Shown one piece after another: positions 52,466-61,500 of a stretch of DNA of 64,000 bases. The first letter of the stretch is position 1. Each line of letters begins with the position of its first letter. Made by a program: the position numbers and the translations under genes. This DNA is from Brachybacterium subflavum (GTDB lineage: Bacteria; Actinomycetota; Actinomycetes; Actinomycetales; Dermabacteraceae), in contig NZ_VIGP01000005.1 in the NCBI RefSeq assembly GCF_009299795.1, positions 1 through 64,000 of the forward strand, written 5' to 3'. The notes under the pieces are model-generated. The model saw only the letters and a program-made list of their open reading frames with translations. It searched no databases and was not told where the DNA came from.

Positions 52466-54568
52466 TCAGTGAGGGTCTGTGGGGAGCGAGGGACCCGCGT
52501 GGCGGGGCGCTCCGCCCGACGACCGGTGGGCGACCTCCTCCGCGATCCGCACCGCCTCGTCCTCACGGCCCAGCTGGCGCCAGGCGCGCTCGGCCCGGCG
52601 TGCGGCCTTCAGCGCCCGTGCGCGCTCACCGCGGGCGGCGAGCATCGCGGCGTGGCGGTCCTCGAGGTAGGCGCCCCAGTAGGAGGCCCGCGCCTCATGA
52701 CCGTCCGGCACCCGCTCCAGGGTCGCCATCGCCTCGCGCCGTGCCTCCTCGTACGGGGTGCGGGCCTTCGCGGGCATCCCGTCGGCGCCACCGGTCCGGT
52801 GGGCCCTGCGGATCCGCCCGGCCCCGCCGGCAACGCGCGTTCCGCCGTCCCCGCCGGGCGGCCCGCCGTCCCCGCCGGGCGGCCCGGCGTCCCCGGCACC
52901 CGCGGCGCCGTCGGCCCTGAGCTCGGCGGCGGCGCGCAGGCCCTCGGCGATCATCGCGCCGACGCGGGCGTCGGCCTCGTGGTCCCAGAGCAGCGCGTCG
53001 GGAAGGCTGCCCGTGCCGCGCTCGGAGCGGACGCGGCGGACGACCTCGCGGGACGCCGCGGCGGCCTCCGCCAGCCTGCCCAGATCCAGGGCGTGGCGCA
53101 GCACCAGGGCCTCCGCGTCGAGCTCGGCGCGGATGAAACGGGGCCGCTCGGCGAGCGGGGTGAAGAGATCGTCGGCGACCCAGCGGGCATCCGCCGCCGC
53201 GAGACGGAGCTGGTCGAGCGCCTCGAGGCCCTGCCCCTGCTCGTGGTGCAGCCGGGCGAGGAGGCGGGTCGCCTCGAGGCGCGAGCGGCGATCGCGCAAC
53301 TGCGCGCTCAGGGACTGCACCTCGCTGAGGGCGACCATGGCCCCGTCGTAGCGGCGGGCGGCGACGCGCTGCGCACCGACCGCGAGCAGCGGCTCGATCC
53401 GCTGCGCGTCGTGCGGGAGGGTCCGGGTGAGGGAGGCCAGGCGCCCGGCGGTGAACGTCGCCTGATCCTGCAGGTCGCAGCGCACCAGCGCGCGCAGCAG
53501 CTCGGTGATGAGGCCGACGCGCAGGGGCGGGTCCTCCACCTCGCGCAGACCCTCGAGAGCGGCGAGCGCGTGGCCGACGGCCGCCAGGGGGTTCTCCTCG
53601 AGCAGCGTCCGGGCGAGCACGGCGTGCGCGGAGACCACCACGCGCGCGGCATCGGCGAAGCCTCCCTCGCGGGCCTCGAGCCGGGAGACCTCGTCGAGGA
53701 CGTCGAGCGCGAGGCGCGTCGCCTCCGGCAGCCGGCCGGTCGCCTCGAGGTCCTGCGCGTAGCGCACGGCGAGCAGCGGCCCCGGGTCGTCCACGAGCGC
53801 CACCTGCAGCTCCGGCAGGGCGACGAGAGCCTCGCGCAGGGCGCTCTGCTCGACGTCGACGGCGCCGGGCCTCGGCAGCTCGAGGCAGCCGACGACCGCG
53901 AGCAGACCGGGCGGGACGGCGTCGCCATCGCGGCGACGGCGGTGCCGACCGTGGGCGCCCCCGCTCGCGAGCGGGACAGCGGAGGCGGCGGCCGATGCGA
54001 CGGTGGCGGAGGCCGAGGGATCCGACGGCGCGGCGAACAGGCGACGCAGGTGCGCGCCGAGCACCTCGAGGGTCGCGGCCGCCTGCTCGGGGGCGCCGGC
54101 GGCCTCGATGGTCCGGACCATGTCGCGCACGAGCTCCTGCAGCGCGACCAGGTCTCGCGGGCTCGTGGGCTCCTGCCCGGCGCGGTCGTCGTGGACAGCG
54201 AGCTCGTCGTGCGCGCCTCGCTCGTCGTGCGCGCCTCGTTCGTCGTGCGCGCCGAGGGCGGCGGTGAGCTGGGCCCTCAGCAGCTCCAGCCGCTCGGACG
54301 GCGGAGCGGGGACGCTGCGGAACCGCTCGGCGACGTACAGGGCTTCGGCGAAGCGCTCGGCATGGACGAGATCGCGCACCCGCACGGCCGCCTCGCGCAC
54401 CCCGCGGGGCGGCGGCAGCGGCGTCTCGGGACCCCGCAGCGCCTCGCGCAGACGGGCCAGCGAGGGCACCTGCACCGGCACCGACGCGAGATCGGGGACG
54501 TGCCCGCCCGCGCCGTCGCTAGGGTGCGCCGTCCCGGTCCCGGAGGACGCGGAGCGGGGAGCGGTCAT
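52466..54568 (-). CDS. Large helical-repeat (TPR-like) protein of unknown function
   Basis: 700-residue soluble protein made almost entirely of amphipathic helices rich in Ala, Leu and Arg, with helix pairs that look like TPR or related alpha-solenoid repeats (for example RDLVHAERFAEALYVAERF). No catalytic motif is seen. Near residue 105-125 it carries a three-fold peptide repeat (GAHDERGAHDERGAHDE), and a Gly/Pro-rich insert (GDGGPPGGDGG) lies near 555. TAAGTT ends 6 nt before the ATG, so the transcript is probably leaderless. A scaffold role is possible but not supported further. Confidence 0.6.
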   Translation of the reverse strand: MTAPRSASSGTGTAHPSDGAGGHVPDLASVPVQVPSLARLREALRGPETPLPPPRGVREAAVRVRDLVHAERFAEALYVAERFRSVPAPPSERLELLRAQLTAALGAHDERGAHDERGAHDELAVHDDRAGQEPTSPRDLVALQELVRDMVRTIEAAGAPEQAAATLEVLGAHLRRLFAAPSDPSASATVASAAASAVPLASGGAHGRHRRRRDGDAVPPGLLAVVGCLELPRPGAVDVEQSALREALVALPELQVALVDDPGPLLAVRYAQDLEATGRLPEATRLALDVLDEVSRLEAREGGFADAARVVVSAHAVLARTLLEENPLAAVGHALAALEGLREVEDPPLRVGLITELLRALVRCDLQDQATFTAGRLASLTRTLPHDAQRIEPLLAVGAQRVAARRYDGAMVALSEVQSLSAQLRDRRSRLEATRLLARLHHEQGQGLEALDQLRLAAADARWVADDLFTPLAERPRFIRAELDAEALVLRHALDLGRLAEAAAASREVVRRVRSERGTGSLPDALLWDHEADARVGAMIAEGLRAAAELRADGAAGAGDAGPPGGDGGPPGGDGGTRVAGGAGRIRRAHRTGGADGMPAKARTPYEEARREAMATLERVPDGHEARASYWGAYLEDRHAAMLAARGERARALKAARRAERAWRQLGREDEAVRIAEEVAHRSSGGAPRHAGPSLPTDPH

Positions 54569-54993
54569 GGGGGCAACTTACCAAGGAGCGAGTCCGAGGG
54601 CCCTGTCGGGAAGGGAACCGGCGGAACGCATGGGCGGGATGTGCGTCACCTCCTGCCTCCGCCTGTTTCGCCCGTTTCTGACGGTGCGGGATATGGCACG
54701 TCGCCCCTCGTCACGGGCGGGTCCCACGGAGCCGGGGCGGCCCGCGCATCACGACGGCCGCTCGAGGCCGCGACGGACCGCTCGGCGCGGCGTCCGCCCC
54801 GACGTGGACCCGCTCACAGCGGCGCCCCGGATTCCCACGAGCACCCGGGCGTCACTAGGATGGACGGGCATCCGCTCCCTCGCGGAGCCCGGGTCCGACC
54901 GTCGCAGCCCGCAGCGACGGCGTCCCGGAGGTTCCGGCGACAACCGATGCTTCCGCGGCCCATCCCCTCGCGCGCCAGGAGGTTCCAGCACCC
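54569..54993. other. 425-bp divergent intergenic region
   Basis: It holds the -10 of the minus-strand gene (54575-54580) and a TAGGAT hexamer at 54856-54861 as the probable -10 for the ferritin-like genes, leaving a leader of about 125 nt. GGAGGTTCC occurs twice (near 54927 and 54979); the second is the ribosome site. A 16-codon frame (54947-54997, MLPRPIPSRARRFQHP) ends by overlapping the next start codon as GTGA, but has no good ribosome site. Confidence 0.5.
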
Positions 54994-56187
54994 GTGAGCG
55001 CTCCCGCACGGCGCGGCTCCGCCCCTCGGAGCCGCACTCCACGCCCGACGCCGCGCCCCGTCGCCTCTCACGACGACGCGCCGCGCGAGGGCACGCGCGT
55101 CTTCTCCGACGGCTCCGTCGCCCCCGTCATGCGCACGTCCTTCGACGTCAGCGCCTACACGATCGAGGTGCCCGGGAAGATCGACGTCGACGCCGAGGAG
55201 ATCACGCGCGCCGCCCGGGACCTCACCGCGGGTCCGCACGGCATCGAGGCCCACGACCTCGAGGATCTGCGGCGCGACCTGGCGTTCCTCCACTCCCTGG
55301 AGTCGACCGCCCTCACCGAGACCCGCACGATGTACAGCTCGTGGACGGCGAACGAGGCCCGCATCACCGCGTTCCTCGGCAGCTGGCTGTGGGAGCGCCA
55401 CTGGTGGGCCCACGCCCTCCAGGAGATCGTCGAGGCCCTGCCCGGCGGCGGGCACGACGTCGAGCGGCCCCACCTCCCGCATCCGCGTCTCCCGCACCCG
55501 CATCTCCCGCATGCCGCCGCCGCACTGCGCCACGCGTACGTCGAGCGGGCGCTGCCGATCGTCGGCCCGGGCTGGACCTGGCTGGCCGGCGAGAAGGTCA
55601 CCGCCGGCCACATGGCGCGCATGGCGATCCAGGAGGGCGGACTGCGGGCGGCCGTCGACGCCCTCCTCCCCCGCGCCGCGCAGGTTCCCGAGGCGGGCCG
55701 CGTGCTCGGCGAGCTGCTCGCCCGGCGCACCCGCACCATGGAGTTCTTCCGCCTCGAGGCGATCGCCCGGATCACGCGCTCGCGCGGCGAGGCGATCGCC
55801 GCACGCGCGGTCCTCGCCGTCGGCGGCGACCCGATGCGCCCGGCCGGTCAGCATCTGCCGGACGAGGAGACGGCGCTTCCCAGCATCTTCCGGCGCGCCT
55901 CCGACCGCGCCGCCCTGCGCTCGGCCCGCTTCGAGATCACGCGCCTGCTCCCCGGGCCCGACCTGCATGGTCTGCTCGGCCCGGCGCGCGCGATCCGTCG
56001 CGGGGTCGGGCGTGCCGGAGGCGTCGTCGCGCACGCGGGCGGCGTCGTGGCACACGCGGGCGGCGCCGTCGCCCATGCGGGCGGGGCCGTCGCCCATGCG
56101 GGCGGGACCGTGGCCCAGAAGGGCGCCGGGATCGTGCAGCAGGGCGTCGGACGAGCGGACAGAGGAGCCGATGGCATTCGACCTTGA
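54994..56187 (+). CDS. Ferritin-like paralogue lacking diiron ligands
   Basis: 397-residue protein related to the next gene. The segment FLGSWLWERHWWAHAL (127-142) aligns with FMTVWNREEFWHGEAL of the downstream protein, but the ligand Glu and His become Arg135 and Trp138. The second ligand pair, ETRH downstream, is RTRT here (245-248); only Glu214 remains. It also has a Pro/His repeat (PHLPHPRLPHPHLPH) and, near residues 345-385, about five heptads of the form AGGxVAH. AGGAGG precedes the GTG start by 11 nt. It overlaps the next gene by 17 bp. A non-metal structural or regulatory partner is the best guess. Confidence 0.7.
   Translation: MSAPARRGSAPRSRTPRPTPRPVASHDDAPREGTRVFSDGSVAPVMRTSFDVSAYTIEVPGKIDVDAEEITRAARDLTAGPHGIEAHDLEDLRRDLAFLHSLESTALTETRTMYSSWTANEARITAFLGSWLWERHWWAHALQEIVEALPGGGHDVERPHLPHPRLPHPHLPHAAAALRHAYVERALPIVGPGWTWLAGEKVTAGHMARMAIQEGGLRAAVDALLPRAAQVPEAGRVLGELLARRTRTMEFFRLEAIARITRSRGEAIAARAVLAVGGDPMRPAGQHLPDEETALPSIFRRASDRAALRSARFEITRLLPGPDLHGLLGPARAIRRGVGRAGGVVAHAGGVVAHAGGAVAHAGGAVAHAGGTVAQKGAGIVQQGVGRADRGADGIRP
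56020..56125 (+). repeat. 21-bp in-frame tandem repeats (AGGxVAH heptads)
   Basis: Five consecutive 21-bp units encode Ala-Gly-Gly-(Val/Ala/Thr)-Val-Ala-His/Gln at the C-terminus of the ferritin-like paralogue. The near-identity of the units suggests recent expansion. Confidence 0.75.
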
Positions 56188-56959
56188 GAAGTTCGCGGAG
56201 ACCTCGGAGCCCGTGGGCTGGGACGACCTCGACTTCGACACCTTCGAGACCCAGCCGCTGGACGAGCCCACCCTGCGCTCCCTGCGCTACATGTGCGACG
56301 TCGAGTACCACACCTCCTGCTACCTGCGGGACATGCTGGTCACGCCCTCGCGGCGCGAGCACGCCACCGGCGGCTTCATGACCGTGTGGAACCGCGAGGA
56401 GTTCTGGCACGGCGAGGCCCTCGCCGCCGTCCTCCAGCGCCACGGCATCGTCGTCGACTACGACGAGCTGAAGTCCAAGCGCGTCAAGCTGGGCTGGACC
56501 CAGGCGCTCAGCCCCCTCAAGCAGTCCGCGCTCTCCAACCTCGCGGGCACCGACTTCGTCGCGGTGCACATGACCTGGGGCGCCGCGAACGAGCTCTCGG
56601 CCGTCGCCGCCTATCGTCGGCTCTCCGCGATGACCGACCACCCGGCCCTCAGCCCCCTGCTCAAGCGCATCGCCCAGCAGGAGACCCGGCACGTCGCCTT
56701 CTACACGACGCAGGGCCGCGAGCGCCTCGAGGCCTCCAAGAAGGCACGTCTGGCCACCCGCCTCGCGCTCTCGAAGGCGTGGCGGCCCGTCGGCTCCGGC
56801 GTCATGAGCGACGACGAGGTCGTGCACGTCATGGGCCATCTCTTCGGCGGCCGCGGCGAGGAGCTCGACGCCCTCGACAAGAAGATCCAGAAGCTGCCGG
56901 GCCTGGACGACCTCACCATCTTCCGCAACGCCTTCGGACGGATGGGCATCGCGATCTGA
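56171..56959 (+). CDS. Ferritin-like diiron protein
   Basis: 262-residue four-helix protein. A full diiron ligand set is visible: Glu45, Glu77-x2-His80 (EEFWHGE), Glu141 (AANELSA), and Glu171-x2-His174 (ETRHVAF). This spacing is that of acyl-ACP desaturases and ferritin-like oxidases. The C-terminal 60 residues (GSGVMSDDEVVHVMGHLF) resemble the cap of actinobacterial proteins annotated as ferritin-like with unknown substrate. AGAGGAG lies 3 nt before the ATG, inside the end of the previous gene, so the pair is co-expressed. Acyl or small-molecule oxidation is possible; iron storage is less likely. Confidence 0.75.
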   Translation: MAFDLEKFAETSEPVGWDDLDFDTFETQPLDEPTLRSLRYMCDVEYHTSCYLRDMLVTPSRREHATGGFMTVWNREEFWHGEALAAVLQRHGIVVDYDELKSKRVKLGWTQALSPLKQSALSNLAGTDFVAVHMTWGAANELSAVAAYRRLSAMTDHPALSPLLKRIAQQETRHVAFYTTQGRERLEASKKARLATRLALSKAWRPVGSGVMSDDEVVHVMGHLFGGRGEELDALDKKIQKLPGLDDLTIFRNAFGRMGIAI

Positions 56960-57341
56960 GGGGCTGGGCCGGCGGCGACCAGCGGGCGGATGAGGGCCGT
57001 GCCGGGGCTGCGGGCGGCGACGATCGGGCGAGGGCTGGTGACCGGGTCGCGCCGACTTGACGCTGCGGCTGGGTCATGGCCCCAGGGCCCGGGCGGCACG
57101 GCCGCAGAGCGCGAGCTCCGTCATGGGACGGCCTATGCGCGACGCGTATGCCGTATTTCGCACGGATGTCGCGCATGAGCCGTCGGACGACAGCAGTGGG
57201 CGGGGAGGACACGGGGACCAGCCGGTGCTCGGAGCAGGCCTCGGCCAAGAGTCCGGATCCGCCGGTCCTCCACAACGCGCCTCCGTCCACTCTCGCCTGC
57301 TCCCGCTCCCTCGGCCACGACGCTTCTGCTGGCATCGGCCC
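56960..57341. other. 382-bp intergenic region containing repeat copy A
   Basis: Apart from the 69-bp repeat at 57118-57186, no gene, terminator or clear promoter is seen. The remainder is GC-rich sequence with a TTGACG at 57057-57062 of uncertain meaning. Confidence 0.4.
57118..57186. repeat. 69-bp dispersed hairpin repeat, copy A
   Basis: The sequence starts CCGTCATGGGACGGCC and aligns without gaps with copy B at 58423-58491 at about three quarters of positions. ATGCGCGAC and GTCGCGCAT, and GACGGC and GCCGTC, form an imperfect stem within this copy. It lies just upstream of the DUF559 gene. Confidence 0.7.
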
Positions 57342-58262
57342 ATGAAGATCCCCGGAGTCATCCTCAAGACCCAGCTCCCGAGCATCGAACCCGACCTCTC
57401 CGCCCGCCGTCGTCTGCTGCGCGGGGGCGCCATGCGCTCGGTGGGCCAGTGGTACGTGACTCCCGAAGCGCCGGACGATCTCGTCGCGCTGCTCGAGATC
57501 GGAGTCCGCCCCACCTGCCTGGATGCGGCAGCCCTCCTCGGACTCTGGGTCCCCATCGGCCGCGGTGTCCATGCCTTCTGCCCCAGGGCCACATCCGCAC
57601 CGATACCGCCGCCGCGCCTGACACAGATCCGACGACGGATCGATCCGCGGACCGGTGCGCTCATCCGTCCGGCCGCCCCCGGCCCGGGCGAGCCCCGGCG
57701 TGCGCTGGAGCCGCTGGTCTACCACCGCCCCCGCATACGGACGTGGCCCGACGACGATCCGGTGCCCGACATCGGGCTCGTGCTCGAGCACGCGGCCCGG
57801 TGCCTCCCGGCACTCGACACCGCCATCCTCATCGAGTCCGCGCTCAACAAGCGCGTGCTGACCCCGCGGCAGTTGGACACCCTGCTGGCGACCCTGCCCG
57901 GCAGGTCGCGCACCACCCTGGCGCGGGTCCGATCGGACGCGCAGTCCGGCACCGAGACGGCTGTCCGCTGGTGGTTCGAGCGGCGCGGCACTCGCGTCCG
58001 CACGCAGGTGCAGGTGCTTCCGGGGATCCGCGTCGACATCCTCATCGGCACGAACTGGGTGATCGAGTGCGACAGCAAACGGTTCCACGACGACCCCGAG
58101 CAGTACCGCGAGGACCGTCGGCGCGATCTGGCCCTCACTGCTGTCGGCTACAAGGTCACGCGGCTGACCTGGGAGCAGGTGTTCCTCGAGTGGGACAGGA
58201 CCTCGGCCGTTCTCGCGACCATCCTGCAGCGCCGACTGCACCATAGGGCGCTTCCGGCGTGA
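57342..58262 (+). CDS. DUF559 nuclease-like protein with AbiEi-like N-terminus
   Basis: 306-residue protein. The C-terminal third is the DUF559 (Vsr-like PD-(D/E)xK) domain: RVDILIGTNWVIECDSKRFH gives the catalytic Asp and Glu-x-Asp/Lys pattern, then REDRRRDLALTAVGYKVTRLTWEQV. The N-terminal part (LLEIGVRPTCLDAAALLGLWVP) resembles the winged-helix start of AbiEi-type antitoxins. Such proteins are multi-copy in actinobacteria and of unknown role. Ribosome site is weak. The gene is flanked on both sides by copies of a 69-bp repeat, and no toxin partner (AbiEii) is adjacent. Confidence 0.75.
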   Translation: MKIPGVILKTQLPSIEPDLSARRRLLRGGAMRSVGQWYVTPEAPDDLVALLEIGVRPTCLDAAALLGLWVPIGRGVHAFCPRATSAPIPPPRLTQIRRRIDPRTGALIRPAAPGPGEPRRALEPLVYHRPRIRTWPDDDPVPDIGLVLEHAARCLPALDTAILIESALNKRVLTPRQLDTLLATLPGRSRTTLARVRSDAQSGTETAVRWWFERRGTRVRTQVQVLPGIRVDILIGTNWVIECDSKRFHDDPEQYREDRRRDLALTAVGYKVTRLTWEQVFLEWDRTSAVLATILQRRLHHRALPA

Positions 58263-58309
58263 CGGGTTCGGCGTTGCTGACACCTGTCGGAGGGCTGGAT
58301 GGGAAACGG

Positions 58310-58420
58310 CCACCGGTCGGCTCGGCCACCGGTCGGGGTCGACCACCGGTCGGGGTCGACCACCGGTCGGGGTCGACCACCGTTCGGGGTCGACCACCGG
58401 TCGGCCCGGCCACCGTCGGT
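58310..58420. repeat. 17-bp tandem repeat array
   Basis: Six to seven units of CCACCGGTCGGGGTCGA, four of them full length (58326-58393), with variant end units. Each unit joins ACCGGT and, across the junction, GGTCGACC, both palindromes. It lies between the DUF559 gene and the second 69-bp repeat. Confidence 0.85.
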
Positions 58421-58422
58421 TG

Positions 58423-58491
58423 CCGTCATGGGACGGCCCATGCGCGACATCCATGCGACATAGCGCGCGGATGTCGCACAGAGGCCGCCCC
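58423..58491. repeat. 69-bp dispersed hairpin repeat, copy B
   Basis: Same orientation as copy A and about 1.3 kb from it, on the other side of the DUF559 gene. ATGCGCGACAT and ATGTCGCACA flank a short loop in this copy. Confidence 0.7.
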
Positions 58492-58560
58492 GTGACTGCA
58501 CACGGGGTGCAGTAGCGTTCGGCAGCGGATCCACTGCAGCGTGCCGCAGATCCGCGCCCG

Positions 58561-61500
58561 TCAGCGCCGGAAGCGGTTCCGGATCCGGCGCAGCGGGCCT
58601 CCGCGGCCGGCTTCACGGCGCGCGCCGACACGTCGAGCGCCGCTCTGTCCGGAGCCCGTACGACTCTCGCCTTCACCGCTGCGGCCCGCGGCATGCGCAC
58701 CGGTCTCCCCCGCGGGGGCGGTGTGCGCTGGGCCGGACGCCCGGTGCGAGTTGGCCGACGGGTCGGCTTCGGACAGCGCGTCGGCCGGGGCCGAGGCACC
58801 CGCCGCAGTGGCACCATTCTGCGCATCAGCGGTGGTCGCAGCGCCAGCGGACGCTGGCGTCACGGACGCCGTCGTCGGCGAGGCACCGTCGTCAGGCGCC
58901 TCGACGGGCGACGCCGGGGACACCGGAGCAGCGGCGCCCGCGCCGGCCCCCGTCGTCGCCGGAGCCGCCGGAGAGGCGGCCGCTGCGGCCGCCGCCCGCT
59001 CGCCGAGCTCCCTCGACTGCGCCTCGCGCGCGGCCTGGGCCTCCCGCTCCGCGGCCTCGCGGCGGTCGCGCTCGGCGGCCTCGCGACGCAGACGACGACG
59101 CTCGCCCGGACCCTCGGTGAGCCGGTAGAGCACCGGCACGATCACCAGGGTGAGCAGTGTCGAGGTGACCAGGCCGCCGATCACGACCACCGCGAGCGGC
59201 TGCGAGATGAAGCCGCCCTTGCCGGTGATGCCGAAGGCCATCGGCAGCAGCGCGAAGATCGTCGCCGCCGCGGTCATGAGGATCGGGCGCAGACGCTTGG
59301 CGGCGCCCACGTGGATCGCGTCGTCCAACGCCATGCCCCCGCGCCGGTACTGGTTGACGAGATCGATGAGGACGATCGCGTTGGTGACCACGATGCCGAC
59401 CAGCATCAGCAGGCCGATCATCGAGGGCAGCCCCAGCGGGACGCCGGTGAGGACCAGCAGGCCCAGCGCGCCGGTCGCCGCGAACGGGATCGACACGAGC
59501 AGCACGAGCGGCTGGACGAGGGACTTGAAGATCCACACCAGCAGCACGTACACCAGCAGGATCGCCGCGAGCATCGCGATGCCCAGCTGGCCGAACGTCT
59601 CGTCGATGTCCGAGGCGGAGCCGCCGAGCGACGCCTTCACGCCGCTGGGCAGGTCCGCATCGTCGATCGCCTTCTGCGCCGCCTGGGAGACCGCGCCGAC
59701 GTTGTCGCTCGAGGTGGGGGCGAGGGAGACGGTGACGGTCTCGACGTTGTCCTGCGTCGCGATCGACGGCCGGGACTCCTCCTCGCTGACCTTCGCGACG
59801 TCGGTGAGCGGCAGTCCCTCGGCGAGGTCGAGGTCCTTGAGCTTCTTCAGGGTGGTGACGTCGTCCTTCTGCTCGACGTAGATGTCGAGGTCCTCGTCGT
59901 CCAGGGTGATGGTGCCGACGGAGCCGGGGTTCATCTTCTGGGCGACCAGGCCGACGACGGCCTGCTCGGTGAGGCCCTTCTCGGCGGCCTCCTTGCGGTC
60001 CACGGTCACCACGGCGGTGGGCTGGTCGCCCTCGAGATCGCTCGTGACCTCCTTGACGCCGCTGGGCGCCGGGTCGAGCTCGTCCAGGATGGCGTCGTTC
60101 GCCTCCTGGCGGTCCTTCGCCGTCGGCCCCGTGATCTGGATGTCCACGGTGCTCGAGCCGGTCGCCGACGTCATGTCGGCCGCCTCGACGTCCCCGGGAT
60201 CCGGGAGGTCCTGCAGGGTGCGGACCATCTTCGTCTGCAGCGCCTGCTGGTCGGAGTCGGCGTCGGTGGTGATCGAGAAGCTGATCTCGTTCTCCCCGCC
60301 GCCACCGCCGGCGCTGAAGCCGCCGTCGCCGCCGGAGCCGATCGTGGTCTGGACGGTCTCGACGCCGTCGAGGTCCATGAGGGCCTTCTCGGAGTCCTTC
60401 GCCTTCTTCGAGGAGTCCTCGAGGCTGGTGCCGGCGGGCAGGGTCTGGGTGATCGAGGCGATGTTCTGCCCGGTGTCGCCCAGGAAGTTGATCTTCAGCA
60501 GCGGCGTGAGGAACACGGTGCCCACGAGCACGAGGATCGCGACGGCGACCGTGATCAGGCGCCGCGGCAGCGAGTTCAGGGTGAGGCGCAGCAGCGGCGC
60601 GTAGAGGCGGTGCAGCCAGGTGCGCTCCTCGCGCGCCTCGGCCGCCTCGCGGACCTTCGCGACCTGCGCCTCGTCGTCCGGATCGTCCGGCACCGGCTGC
60701 TTCTTGGGCGGACGCAGGAACCAGTACGCGAGCACAGGGACGATGGTGAGCGCGACCAGCAGCGAGCTCAGCATCGCGATCGCGACGGTGAGCGCGAAGG
60801 GCCGGAACAGCTCCCCGGCCATGCCGGCGACGATCGCGATCGGCAGGAACACGACCACCGTCGCGAGAGTCGAGGCGGTGATGGCGCCCGCGACCTCCTT
60901 GACGGCGTCCAGGATGGCCCGTCTGCGGGTCTTGCCGTATGCGAGGTGCCGGGTGATGTTCTCGATGACCACGATCGAGTCGTCGACCACGCGGCCGATG
61001 GAGATCGTGAGCGCCGCCAGGGTCAGCATGTTCAGCGTGTAGCCCGTGACGAGCATGCCGATGAACGCGATCAGCAGCGAGGTCGGGATCGAGATCGCGG
61101 TGACCAGCGTGGGCCGCAGGCGGCGCAGGAACAGCAGGATCACGCCTACGGCCATGACCAGGCCCAGCAGGCCCTCCTCCGCCAGCGAGACGATCGACTC
61201 GCGGATGAACGGCGCCTGGTCGAAGACGACGTCGCTCTTCGCGTCGCCGCCGACCTCGGTGAGAGTGCTGTCGAGCTTCGAGGAGACGTCCTTGGAGATG
61301 TCCACGACGTTGCCGTCGGAGGTCGCGGTCACCATCATCACGAGCGACTCGCGGCCGTTGGTGCGCGAGATCGAGGTCGGGTCCTCGGTGGTCTCCTCGA
61401 CCTTCGCGACGTCGCCCAGGGTGGTGATCTCCTGCTGCCCGGACTGGCCGGCCTGGCCCTGCTGCCCGGCCTGGCCCTGCTGGCCCGACTGGCCCTGCTG

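Noticed and set aside
54947-54997. 16-codon upstream ORF before the ferritin-like pair
   Set aside because: Its start has no properly spaced ribosome site and no promoter next to it; the GTGA overlap alone is not enough.
58310-58420. CRISPR array
   Set aside because: Units are 17 bp and directly abut one another with no unique spacers, and no cas genes are present.
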